This document shows positions 48,538-60,907 of a stretch of 64,000 nt of DNA, one piece after another. The notes beneath the pieces were generated by a model that did no database searches, was not told where the DNA came from, and was given only the letters and a program-made list of their open reading frames with translations. The stretch comes from Castanea sativa (taxonomy: Eukaryota > Streptophyta > Magnoliopsida > Fagales > Fagaceae), in the NCBI RefSeq assembly GCF_040712315.1, contig NC_134018.1:45075335-45139334 (forward strand), given 5' to 3'. Every line of letters starts with the position of its first letter. Within the stretch, counting starts at the first letter, position 1. A program made the translations under genes and the position numbers.

Positions 48538-49204
48538 TAAGGGTGCGTTTGGTTCGACGGTAAACCAATTCCGGACGGAAAATCATTTCCGGAAAAAATA
48601 TTTTCCCGTAAAGAAAATGTACTCATGCTGTTTGGTTGCACCATGGAAAATAAGGGTAGCAAACAAATTCCACTGTTTGGCATTTTCTGAAATTCGTTTT
48701 ACGGAATTCATTTTCCCATGTTTGGTTTGTTCACACATTTTACGGAAAATATGAAATGCATTTACAAATAAAAACCTGCATTGCCTAGATGAACCTGTAA
48801 TAGCACAAAAATAATCATCCACTTCAACAGTTACAAAAAGCATCACAAAAATAATCATCGACTTCAACATCAACAAAGAGCATCCGAATATCACGTCGTA
48901 ATATTTATATCAAAACGCACATAATGTACTTTCACCATTACAAGTCCATGGTATGCAAAATTGATACCTACACGTGGTATCTGAACAGTACACATGTGCC
49001 CTACATGCTTAAAGTCACCACACATAACTTGGGCAATTGTATCGTCCCAATAATACAAAAGAGTTCACATCCTACAGGTTACAAATACATACATAGGCTG
49101 CTTACCGATAATACAATTGTCACATATATCATACAATGTTAGGACCATACTAGTACTACATCACACACAATCCCTACCATCACAATCAGCACTAAACAAA
49201 CAAG

Positions 49205-50688
49205 TCAGAGTCGAGTGAACAAATAACTATCCATCCAAAGCTTCCTCAACTTAGCAGTCTTGGCCAGAAATCCCCTAGCGACCTTCTTATTTTCACACAG
49301 ATGGTCAAAGGCAGTTGCGAGCATATCTTCACTATACCCATCCGCCGCCAAAGCCATCACCTCAGAGTAAAGACTATTAAAATCAACAGGCCCCCGACTG
49401 ATTTCTTTCAAGGCCACAGCAATTTCCTTAAGCTGATCAGACAAATCAGTCAGAGCGCTATCATCAGAGGGAAGTGCACGGCTTCTTTTGCGGGACTTTG
49501 AAAGTGTAGACCCAGTGGTGGACGATTCTACCACATTCTTCCCCTTATCCACCACACCCTCCTCCCCATTATCAGCCACCATCTCAGTGCTCTCTGCATT
49601 CTCATGCTCTGTGTCAATATCAGCATATGACTTAGCAAAGCTTCCTGTGGCCAAATCCTTACCCACTACAATGGCCAACTCATCATACAACTTTATCTTC
49701 TTGTTCAAAAAATCAGCATGCTTTCGATGCGCCTGTAACGGAGACAGGAACATACAATAACAATGCAATGATCACTTCACTCATAAATTCAATATTCAAT
49801 TCAATATTGATGTCATTAGATGATTTATGTGAATGATAAACAAGTATAAGCTATTGACTTTTTCTAGAAAGTGATTTACTTACTAAAACACAACAATGTG
49901 GGGTTTTAATATTTGATGGTTTGAATTGAATTTACATGTAGTCACCTTTGAAAGGTGATTTACACACAAATGAGTGAAACATAGCAATTAAGTTTCATGG
50001 CATTCACATTTTTAGTATCTTATATATTTTCATTTCTAAAGTTGGAATTGATAATCCATGCGCTAAGGTACATGTATGATCATTCTAAAACGGACCTAAA
50101 ACCAAACAATCATCACCCAATATAAAAGATAATTAGAAAAAAAAAAAAGAGTAAAATTCAATGGCATCACACGTCAAATATTTTGCTAATAATATAACTT
50201 AAACCGCATTAATTCATGTTTGCAAAAACATTTCTTACTTCTAAATTTTTTTTCTATTACCACAACAGACATAATCCATGATTTATGGGATAAGAACAAT
50301 AGAAAATATAATGCACAAATATAGTTGAAAGCCATACCATAACTTCCTCTTGGTACGTCTTCGCATCGCACGTGATCATTTTTAAGCTATCATCCCAACC
50401 GAACCCACTCTTCTTTTGAAGAGTTTGAATGGTAGTCCACATTGTCCTCAAAGTACGCATTCGATTCTCAACATACCCAGCATGGCACTCGACCCCAAAC
50501 TGTTCAGTTATCGCCTTGGCGACAGTAGCGAAGGAACCGGGCTTAAAAGTGTTCGAGGGCTTGTTGCCCTTCGTGGCCTCTTCGGCAAGTACAGTTAGCA
50601 TCGTCGTGTGCATTGGTGGCAACCATCGAAATTGCTTACTACCCACCTTTTCTTTCCCTTTCGACATTACTACATATGATAATTGCAT
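49205..50688 (-). CDS. Harbinger Myb/SANT-like DNA-binding protein (ORF2)
   Basis: Exon 1 is 50,688 (or 50,667) to 50,338 and exon 2 is 49,732-49,205; the intron is 605 bases, GTATGG...TTACAG, phase 0. From Met at 50,667 (MSKGKEK) the product is 285 residues; seven more if 50,688 is used. A Myb_DNA-bind_3-like domain fills about residues 7-130 (FRWLPPMHTTMLTVLAEE, then VENRMRTLRTMWTTI, then GFGWDD). An acidic/Ser-rich linker carries a basic patch (KSRKRSR), a likely nuclear signal, and a helical C-terminus follows. In PIF/Harbinger elements this partner is known to bind the transposase and help bring it to the nucleus and DNA. No lesion is seen. Confidence 0.87.
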
Positions 50689-50995
50689 AGTGAGAAGGCC
50701 GTTTTGTTAGTTTACCTCACACCTTTACTTATCAAAAAAAATAATTGCATAGTGAGACTAGCATTTAAACAATCCAATTAGCATTCACAAATTACTGTGC
50801 ATATGAACAACAAATCAAACACACATACAACCACGATTATAAATGTGAACAACAGAACGAAACAAATACTGGAAATAACAATGTATTGTTGAAAATATAT
50901 ATCCTTACACCACCAAAAGTCTACAGTAAATAGATTAAACATATATAAAACAAGAATATAGTACATATGACAATCACATAAATCTAAATAAAGTT

Positions 50996-52346
50996 CTACT
51001 CTCCACTCCTGGTATAATCAGACCACATAGCTTTGCATATCTCATCTCTCTTAGCATTCCACACTCTACTGTCTTCAAGGGACTCCCTCCATGACTGTGT
51101 TTCTTGTTGGAAGCCACTACCCTCTACTTGGTTCATTGCAGCTTCCATAATATAGTCAGCAGGATCAACTCCCATAATGTGATTATGAATCACACAACAT
51201 GCTAACACTACTTTCACTTGTGTTTCAAAAGACCAAAATGGTTCTGCATCCAACACTCGAAAACGTTTCTTCAACACTCCAAATCCTCGCTCAATGGTAG
51301 TTCTCAAGGAAGAGTGTCGGAGGTTGAACAATTCTTGTTCATTCTCAGGAGGACGATCACTAAACTCTTTCAAGTGATATCGCACACTCCGATAGGGTGA
51401 CAGAATTCCATTTTTATTACCATACCCAGCATCACCAAGATAATACTTACCTACATATGTTCAAAAATAAAACCAAATCACTACTATGCTTCGAAAAATG
51501 CACAAAATTTATTAAACTAATAAACTCAAAAGGTGAAGTCATCCTATAATACCTGAGGGAATTGAAAATCCCCGTGGCCTAGCAAATGCATCATTTAACA
51601 CACGTGAATCATGTGCACTGCCTTCCCATCCAGCCAATACATAAGTGAACTTCAAGTCAAAACTAATGGCAGCTAACACATTTTGTGTGGTTCCACCTTT
51701 GCGACCACGAAACCTTCCTTGTATCGCAGGTGGCACAGATGCACGAACATGTGTACCATCTATCGCTCCAACACAATCCTAATTTTCGACAAACATAATG
51801 ATTTAGAATTACACAAACTTTCACAATTTACACATATACACAAGTCTTAATATTTACCTTGAAATAGGGGTAGAACCTTCTGCTATCCCTTATCTCTGGG
51901 GGTGTATCTTCGCTAGGCAGTCTTATTAGAGCTCTATATAATTTCAGGACCCCCCTAAGGACGACGTTGAAGTATCTATGGACAGTTTCAGTTGATCTAT
52001 GGAACCGACTACCAATTACACGAAACCTCACATTATGACCAAGAATGTGTAAAAAAATTAGCACTTGCTCCGTAACGGACATGTGTGTAGTAGGGCGTAT
52101 GTGCTCCCCCTCAGTGAGGATGTGACATAAGTGGTGAAAAGCTATAGGTTTCATCCTAATTTGACTAACACAAAGTCTCTCACTTCCATGCAAAACACTA
52201 TTTATGTAATGCTCTCTTTCGGCTGCATGATTAACATAAGGCGCCCTAGGCAGTCGTCTACGTCGCAATTTCCTTACCAACGCAACCCCCACAAGGAGGA
52301 CAGATGCAACTGAGGCAAGAACTGCTGCTTTGGTTTTTTTCTTCAT
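50996..52346 (-). CDS. Harbinger transposase (DDE_Tnp_4 type)
   Basis: Three exons on the minus strand: 52,346-51,858, 51,778-51,553 and 51,450-50,996 (introns 79 and 102 bases, GT/AG). The joined frame is open, 389 residues. An N-terminal basic/hydrophobic stretch (MKKKTKAAVLAS..., RKLRRRRLPR) is followed by a helix-turn-helix-like region (MSVTEQVLIFLHIL ... GSRFHRSTETVHRYF, about 90-135). The DDE residues are Asp170 (GAIDGTHVRA), Asp220 (GSAHDSRVL) and Glu292 (TTIERGFGVLKKRF), with GDAGYG between. It should cut and join the element's ends together with the Myb-like partner. The start Met is the first in frame; none better is seen upstream. Confidence 0.9.
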
Positions 52347-52783
52347 CTAAAACATCACAAACATTGTGGTCTAAGAAGTATGCAAACAAGCATGATATTG
52401 AGTACACAGTATATAGAAACAACCACAACAGTAAAACAATCCAAATTCAAGCAATCTATAGTATTTTTTTTTTTTTTTGAACAAGTGAGATCAAAACCAT
52501 TATGAGCAGCCATAAAATGTTTAATTCCCCTCTAAATAATAATCTAAACATTTTCTACGTAAACAGTAGGGTACCCATCAACAAAAACACCAAGAGCAGA
52601 AAATCCCCAACAAATCACATTGCATTTAATTAAATAATTGTAAGAGCAGCAAAATTGATATTTCTGTATAATTGTAAGAGTAGCAAAATTGAATTTCTGA
52701 TATCAATAATTATCATGGTAAATAACTAGATAATTAAAAAAAACAAAAAAGTAAATCAATAATTAAATAGGTATTTAATTAAA

Positions 52784-52825
<42 letters not shown>

Positions 52826-52839
52826 CCAGAATGATGTCA

Positions 52840-53330
52840 ACCCAGAGCACCATTTGCAGAGGGTGGGTCGGAGGTTTGGTCGGGTTTTGTAGAGGGGTGG
52901 GTCGGAGGTTTGTGGGTCGGAGGTAGGTGGGTTGGGGGTGTGGGTTTGTCCAGTGGGCGGAGCTTTGTGGGGATCGGAGGTGTGTGGGTGAGGTTGTGTG
53001 GGTGTGGGCCGGAGGTGTGGGTCGGAGGTTGTGGGTCGGAGCTGGGTGGATCGGGATGTCTCAAGTGCGTCGGCGGGGGGGGGCTGTGGGTTTGTCCAGT
53101 GGGCCGGAGCTGTGTGGGGATCGGAGGAGTGTGGGTGAGGTTGTGTGGGTGTGGGCCGGAGGTGGGGGTCGTTTGGTGTGTGAAGGGGACTGCGAGAAAC
53201 GGTGGAGAAAACTCACTGTGGGAGTGGCGGTGCTCGTCGGACGGGGGTGAAGATCGGACCGGCTTGAGGCTGCGTTTGTTGCTTGACTGGAGCTGTGTTT
53301 CTGGAGCTTGACTTGAGGCAGCGAGAACGC
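52840..53330 (+). repeat. G-rich region with an internal duplication
   Basis: The plus strand is dense in GGGTCGGAGG, GTGTGGG and GGGGATCGG words. A segment of about 87 bases (TGTGGGTTTGTCCAGTGGG... to GGGCCGGAGGTG) occurs at about 52,939 and again at about 53,084. It lies between the transposase start and the right inverted repeat, so it probably contains the transposase promoter and leader. Long open frames here are composition effects. A (TA)n run precedes it at 52,790-52,820. Confidence 0.75.
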
Positions 53331-53592
53331 GAGGGGAAAATGAGGGCTGAATTCAATTGAAGGTAAAATAAGAGTGGAAAAGGATTTTCGGGTCAGGCCT
53401 TAATATTTTACGGTCAACTGATTGTTATTTTCCATTTGACCAAATTTTCAGCCCTGCCAAACATCCGAAAACGCGTAAAATCATTTCCTGAAATTGTTTA
53501 CCGTCGAAACAAACGCACCCTTGAAATTACTATCTTTACCACTATCCCAAAAAACAAAGTAAGATACAGTAAAATTTCAGAGATAATACCAA

Positions 53593-53653
53593 GTATATCC
53601 GGCGTCTGATTCTCAAAAAAAAAAAAAAAAAAAAAAGAGTAGATCCGGCGTCT
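53593..53653. repeat. Poly(A) tract between direct repeats just before UGT-3
   Basis: GTATATCCGGCGTCT (53,593-53,607) and GTAGATCCGGCGTCT (53,639-53,653) enclose GATTCTC and a run of about 22 A. It looks like the footprint of a very short retroposed insertion or a slipped duplication. It lies 30 bases before the UGT-3 start codon, inside the probable 5' leader. Confidence 0.6.
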
Positions 53654-53682
53654 TAGCAATTAGCACCCTAGATCAAGCTCAC

Positions 53683-55045
53683 ATGGAGCCAGAATCAAAA
53701 GCTCCACATGTTCTCATCTTTCCACTTCCAGCACAAGGACATGTAAACTCCATGCTCAATCTAGCTCAGCTTCTTTCACTAGCTGGCCTCAACATCACCT
53801 TTCTCAACACCGATGACAACCACAATCGCCTTGTCCTTCACACCAATATTCTACACCGTTTTGCATGTTTTCCTGGATTCCAATTCAAAACCATCCCAGA
53901 TGGCCTTCCAGTTGATCACCCACGAGCTGGTGACCATTTCATGGAATTGTTTGAGTCCTTAAAATTGGTAACTAAGCCAATATTTAGAGAAATGCTGTGT
54001 TCTGGTCAATTAAATTCAGCTACTGGACAGTCAGTGACTTGCATCATAGCAGATGGAATCTTGAGCTTTCCTATTGATGTTGGCAATGAGATTGGCATTC
54101 CGGTCATTCATTTCCGTACAATCAGTGCTTGCTCCTTCTGGGTTTATTTTTGTATTCAAGAAATGATAGAAGCAGGCGAACTTCCCATTAGAGGTAATCT
54201 TTCTCAGTTCTCACTCTGGCCAAATTCGTATTTGCCTTCTTGTTCACATAAACTTTTTTAAAATCTTTTTCATAATTATTGAAATGACTATTAGAGCCTC
54301 CGTGATAGATGTGCTAAATGTGCCAAATGCTAAATATTTGGCACACCAAAGACAAAAACAGAGTTTTATCAGATATTTCAAATCTCAAACATTATACCAC
54401 ATTGCTACAGTACTATTGCAAAAGTGCCACAGTACGGACAACAATGGTAAAATTAGATATTATTATTTTATTGCATTTTTCTCTCTCCTCTTCCAGTGAT
54501 ATCTCTCTCTCCGTCGACTCTATCTCATTTCTTCTCTTTGCCACTCTCTATCTCTTCCCTCTCCTCTCTGCTCAAGAAAGTTTCTCAATATCACTCTCAA
54601 GAAAGTTGCATCCAATCTCGCCGCCTCACTTTCCAATTCTCGCCGCTGATCTCGCCGCCTCATTCTCCACAGCTCATCGTCAATCTCGCCGCCTCATGCT
54701 CCAGCCCTCGCCACCAACATCCACAACCCTCACCGCCGACCTTCAGATCTCTCTTAATCGGGTTGTGGGTTTGAGATTTGGGATGGGTTTCGATGTGGGT
54801 TTTGGGTCGGCGTTTTGGATCGGCGTTGTGTGGGTTGTGGGTCGGTTAGGCTGGGATTTTAGGCCGATCGTTGGTTGAGTTTAGGTCGGCGTTTTGGTTC
54901 ATTGGTTGAGTTTGGGTTAGCGTTTTTCATCTCTGGTTTGTTGGTTGGTTGAGTTTTTTTTTTTCCCTCTTTTTTGAGGTTTTTGGATTTGGAATTTGCT
55001 GGTGTTGTTGCCGTTGATGTTGTTGGTTTGTTGGTGTTGGTTTGT

Positions 55046-55077
<32 letters not shown>

Positions 55078-58000
55078 CTGTTGTTGATCGGTGTTAATGT
55101 TGGTGTTGTTGCTGTTGTTGATGATAATAGGGTGGAGATAAAATATTATTTTAATGTGTAGTAAATATTATTTTAATATATAGAATTGAATGATAAAATA
55201 TCTGATAAATGAGATATTGTAAATGATGTGGTAAAATAATAAAGTAGGCTTTTGGTGTGGTAAAATGATTTTTTTTTTGCAACATCTGCTACGGATGCTC
55301 TTAGTGTTATTGGTGTATAAAAAACATTATGTTATTAATAATTTCATAAAAAAATATAATATTACGGGACAACAGCGGACAACCACAATTTTATCATTTT
55401 AAGTTTTAGGTAGGGGTCAAGACAACGACCTCTTTTATTTGTCATGACTCATGAGCGACCCTTTTACAATCTTAGAGCTTCGCATTATTAGATGCAAAAT
55501 TTTTGTAAATTTATACAACAAAATCTACTTTTTCTATTTTACACTCTTATTTTACAAAACACTGTTCGGGGGATTTTTTTTGGAGCTCGGCCACGTGTGA
55601 TCTTTTGGAGGGGTGATCTTGTTAGACCCGGGTTTGTTTGGGGAGTTGCGTCTAGAACTCAACATTGGGCCACGTGATCCAACAGCTACCGACGTACTTT
55701 TAAACCTACAAAATTATTAAAACCAAAGTCTAAGAATCACGATAATAGTTGAATAAATATGTAATATGTGTTTGATATAATAATTTTGATTAGTAGCTGT
55801 AATAGTAGTTGAAATAAAGTAATTTGTATTTAAAGGTGAATTAATCATGTAGTCAATGATGTAAATTTAAAGATATGGAAGCAGAGCCACTTATTTTTGT
55901 ATGGTTTGTAGCTCCAGCTGTATAGCGTCAGTGAGCTGATAGGATTCCAACATAATGACTCTAGTGATAGAGATGTAGTTTGCCATGATAACTTTAAGAT
56001 TGAAGGGGATAAATGGGTGCAACTGGAGGGAAAGAGAGTATGTCCAACTGTGTGTAGGGGCTAGTTAAGTTTACCCCTCTTATCATGCACTTAAATGAGT
56101 TTTCCCCTTGACAATGCTCTTTTAGTTATTGTGAAGTTATGAATAGTGTTGCCTTCCATGAGAAGGGCTTTTGTATGGAGTACTTATACCTTCTAAGAAA
56201 ATGGCTTTATGTAAGATGGATTTGTGCATTTTATGAGAAGGGCTTTAATATGAGATCTTGGTGCATTCTGGGAGAAGGGCTTCAGTAATAGAAGTTCATG
56301 TCTTCCATGAGAAGGGCTTTTAGTATGAGTGTTTGATATCTCTTGAGAAGTGTGGAGATGGTAAAAGATATAGATGTTTTGTGAGATGTAGTATTTGTAA
56401 TATGTATGATATATAGAAGAATGAGAGGTATGAAGGTTAAAGATAGTAAAAATATGAAATTATAATTGCTGGAGAAGTTGTAGAGATTGCTTTCCAAGAT
56501 GAAAGATTTTTTAAGAGAAGAGTATGGAGATGTGTTTAGGTATTTGGAGATAGGAGCAGTAAGATGAGTGTATTTTCTGAATATGGAGAGTGAGAGAATG
56601 AGAATAAGAAGGGTAATAGTGTTGTGGTGTGTTTAGCAATGTTGCTAGAATTTACTATTAAGATTTTCTACTGAAGGATGTATGAAGGCTTATGAAGGGC
56701 ATTTATGAGCTAAGGGTTGAAGAATTTAGTTTCTAATTTAGAGACTAAAAATTCAGAAGCTCAAAACTTCATTAAGAGCTTAAGAAGATTATTAGAGGGA
56801 GAGAGAATAGAGAAGTTTTATGACAGAGTTGTTCTTCTCTACTGGTTGTCTTGAGGTGTTGATGAAGGGTTCTAATTATAGCTAAGTTTAAGGGGGGGTT
56901 TTTACAAATAATCTCAACCAAAATCTGTCCCAAATAGCAATGAATCTTCAGAAAATTCGTCATAGGATTTGGCCAAAAATGGTATGTTTAACTTTAAGAT
57001 GTTCTTGCTGTTTTGGGTAACAGCTGCTAGAAGAAAGAGCAGCAGAAAAGGAAAGTATTTTAGCAAGAAAGAGATAGTTACTTTAATTGGTTTTAGTTTT
57101 CATCCAAATGTGAAAAAACCAGTAATGTTAAGGTCGCTAGGTCAGCTGTTACAGTTTTTCTGAAAAAGTTGTCCCAGCTTTCAGGAAAAGCTGTCACAGT
57201 TGTCATAAGACAACTATTGCTTGAGGTAGAAGCAGATAAGGTCAGCTAGGTGAATTCAAACTGTTGGAGAGGACATTCAGCATTTATTTCATGGATTTGA
57301 CTGAAAATAGTAAGATCTCTTTTAAGGGTATGTTGCTATTTTGGGTATAGCAGCTGGATGGTGATATCACTTCCAACCAAGTGTCAAGTGTTGAGCACAC
57401 TGCTAGTTTTCTGTTAGAAACGTTTCTTTTTTGGGTGTTTGTATTTTTGGTCCAAGGTTCTATTACAACACATTTTTAGTAAGTAATAGAATGATTGGTT
57501 AATAGTTAATGAAGCTTTAGAGATTTAGTCAAGGTCTCATTGTGTTGTGACTTAATCTTGGTGAGCAAGAAGAGCATTTAATACTCTGCTCTAGCAGCTG
57601 GCAGAGAAATATTTGGTCTGATTGTGGCAAACAACAACTGGGTATTAGAGATATCATGAGTGTTCTATATATGTTTGAAAATTAATGATAGCCAATCAGA
57701 TTAGGTCATGTGTTTGAGTTGGATTTTAGCTGAAAGTATGAATAAGATTTATGTAGAATAATATAATTAAGTTTCTAAATTTGTATATGAACAGCTGGAG
57801 GTTGAATGAATAGTTATTTGTTCAACATTTAAATGGCTAGAGATATTGAGTGTTTGTCATATGATAAATATTAAGTTTTAGGAAAAGAACGATGGAGAGT
57901 TTTATCATTTTAAGTGCTATGTGATAAGAGATATTTACCGTATGTTACTCGCAACACACAGACTCGTCAGAGTTTAAGGAGTTGGAGAAGACACATCAAG

Positions 58001-58883
58001 CAAGATGTTTCTATTATCAACTTTAAACCGATGGAGCTTTACTGAACGTACCTCTTAGCCTTCTAAACCACAACTCCCAAAGCCGAAAATGAGATGACAT
58101 ACCTCGGTTTTTGTTGTCATTTTGTGTAAATATGGACTTTTGTTGAAAAAGCCGCTTGCCATGAGTGAAAGAGAGGTAATATGAGCTGTGAGTTTTGATT
58201 CATTACTTGAGCCCGATCCATATGTTGATGTTGATGATGTCATGAGGTTATGATCCCAATTGATTAAGAGGAAATGTGGACCATGAATCCGCCTCTTGAA
58301 GTAAAGATCTTATGGGCCATGTGAGCCCAATCCATGAGATATAAGCTTATTTGGGGCTTTAAAAAGATTTACCTAAAAAATCAATAATATGTTGATGTGG
58401 CATTAGTTGTCAATGAAGTAGTTCCATGTGGGGCGAAAAAAGAGTCCTCAACAAACACCAACATGTCTATTATACACATTTATTCAAATAAAATATTCAT
58501 CTTCACCCACCATCAATGATCAATCCACACTCACTATCATCCCACCCAACCACTATCATCAACCCACTATCATTAACCACCATCACCCCAAAACCCACTG
58601 ATCAAACAAAGAATTAAAAAGATCAAAACCCCAAAACCTACTGATCAAACAGAAAATCCAAAACTAATCAAACAAAAAATTAAAAAGGATCAAAACCCCA
58701 AAACCCACTGATCAAACAGAGCTTTAGTGGCAATCGGTGGTGGCACGGTGAGAGTTTCGACAAGTGAGCATTAGAGATCGTATCGGTAAGTGAGCTTTAG
58801 CGGTGATTGGCGGCGGCACGATGAGAGCAAAGGTGGCACAGCTTGCTTCTTCGTTCATCAGTGGTAGCTTGCTGGACTGATTG

Positions 58884-58927
<44 letters not shown>

Positions 58928-60839
58928 GGTGAAGGAGAGAGAAAAAAATATTAAATGCAAGAGTTACAGTAACTGTGCATATATGTACAGTTACTGTAGC
59001 ACTTATGCATTTATGCACAATTTTACACCCACTAATGTGGGTATTTTTTTTTATCAAAATGTGTAAAATAAATTGTTTTTTTTTTTTTTTTGCCTAAAAT
59101 CCAAAACTGACTCACTAAGTTTCAGCTTTTGTCATTTCAGTCTTCTAAGTTTCAGATTTTGTCAATTCAGTCCTTTGTTAAGCTTTTGTTAACTGTTGCT
59201 GTTTTACTGACCAAAACGACGCTGTTTTGGGCTTTTTTTAATTTCGTAATTAAAAAAAAATAAGAAGCTGTTATTAAAAAACGAAAAAGAAAAAAAGAAA
59301 CTAAGGGGAACGACATCCCTTGCCCCTGTAAATTGCTTCTTGGTAGATGCAAAGCCAAAACATTTGGTTGGGGCCAACCTAAGTATGACATTAGCAGACG
59401 AAGACCTGGGTGGAGGTAATGCTGATGGAGATATGACAAATACCAATGAAGGGGACCCTGGTAAAAGGCTCATGGCTGTAGCAAAATCCATAGCATTAGC
59501 ACCAAAAGTACTTGAGCAAGGATAGGGAACAACAGAACCAATAGAGACATATAATGGCTGGAGTTCCTCAACAATTTGGGCAAAAAAGCAGACCATCCTC
59601 GCACAACTAGTACCATTCTTGCAAAGCTTGGTTCGATATTGTGCAGGGTGTAGCCAGCACTCAAAAACACCATGAGTAGTCCCTCAGCAGTCAGCCCCTT
59701 AATTTTGTTCTCAGAAATTTGTAAGGTCGGGTATCGGTGGGGGTGGGGTTTTTTGTTTTGTTTTTTGGGGATGGGAACGACATCTTTCCCCTTAGTTTCT
59801 TTATTTTTTTATTTTTTTTCTAATAATAAGTTTCTCATTATTTTTAATTACAAAATAAAAAAATAAATAAAAAAGCCTAACAGAATACTGAATTGACAAA
59901 ATTTAAAACTTAGAGGACTAAAATGACAAAATTAAAACTTAAAGGACTGAAATGACAAAAGCTGAAACTTAAAGGGTTAGTTTTAAATTTTAGCATTTTT
60001 TTTAATAATTTTTTTTTTAATAATGTGAATGTTCTTACTATTAAAATTAAGGAGATGGTAATGGTCCAATCCAAAATAAATAAATAAATAAATAATTGAT
60101 GATCTACATCACTGCGTACATCAGCAGTACTCATGTACACAACGAACAGACAATTGGATTGGTAAAATATCATTTTAAAATTCAAAATAAAATTCAGCCT
60201 TGTACAGATGCATGTCAAAGATTACGAAATTCCTTGACCTATATATATGTACTCAAACCTTTTTGTTTTTTTTTTGTCCAAACTAGAAAATTTTCGTATG
60301 AGTTACTGATTTTATACATATTGACATTCTTAAACACAAACATGCAACAAATAACCAGAAAATAAAAAAGAAAACTCATAGATATATTTGATCCTACCGA
60401 GAAATCAATTCATGACAGTTTCTTTTGTTAAAGACAAGCAGTGAAAGTATATAAACAACTGGAACTACAAGTCTTTTTATCATTGTATATGTAAAACTAT
60501 TAGTTGTATAAGCTGTATTTGATAGTTGCTTAGTAACAATTTTAGGTGACAAATGTCAATCTTATATTTGATCCTAATAGTTTGGCAGTTCATTAGTTGG
60601 TTAGTTAGACTCTCCCCGTTTCCCGCCTCTCTGCTATAGTATAAATATGCAGAGCCTTGTAATCTTATCAATATAATCGGAAAGTATCTTTCTTCACAAA
60701 CTCTCTAAAAACTCCATTGTTGATCTCCATTGTTGACCTTTGAGTTTCATGGTATATTCAGTATCTTTCCTTTAAGTAGCCATTTCTTCATTTCTTGGTG
60801 TTGTCGCTCTCGCAGATAATCACTTATTTGCACAAAACA

Positions 60840-60907
<68 letters not shown>

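Larger units (their letters stand above)
48541..53520 (-). mobile_element. PIF/Harbinger DNA transposon with both genes open
   Basis: Terminal inverted repeats GGGTGCGTTTGG and TTCGACGGTAAAC on the left (48,541-48,568) match the reverse complement of 53,493-53,520 with about two mismatches. The flanking triplets are TAA and TTG, not identical as the family's TWA duplication would require. The minus strand holds an intact DDE transposase (52,346-50,996) and, downstream, an intact Myb/SANT-like protein (50,667-49,205), the usual gene pair. At 4,980 bases it has the size and parts of an autonomous element. Confidence 0.9.

Noticed and set aside
52910..53311. G-rich frames of 107 and 133 codons before UGT-3
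   Set aside because: The product would be nearly all Gly, Val, Trp, Cys and Arg from a repeated GC-rich stretch; no domain or splice support.
54318..54878. Frame of 186 codons in the UGT-3 intron
   Set aside because: It crosses from a CT-rich to a GT-rich low-complexity part of an inverted-repeat element; a captured fragment is possible but no gene is supported.
58881..59066. Arg/Glu-repeat frame
   Set aside because: It is a translation of the (GA)n microsatellite at 58,886-58,925.
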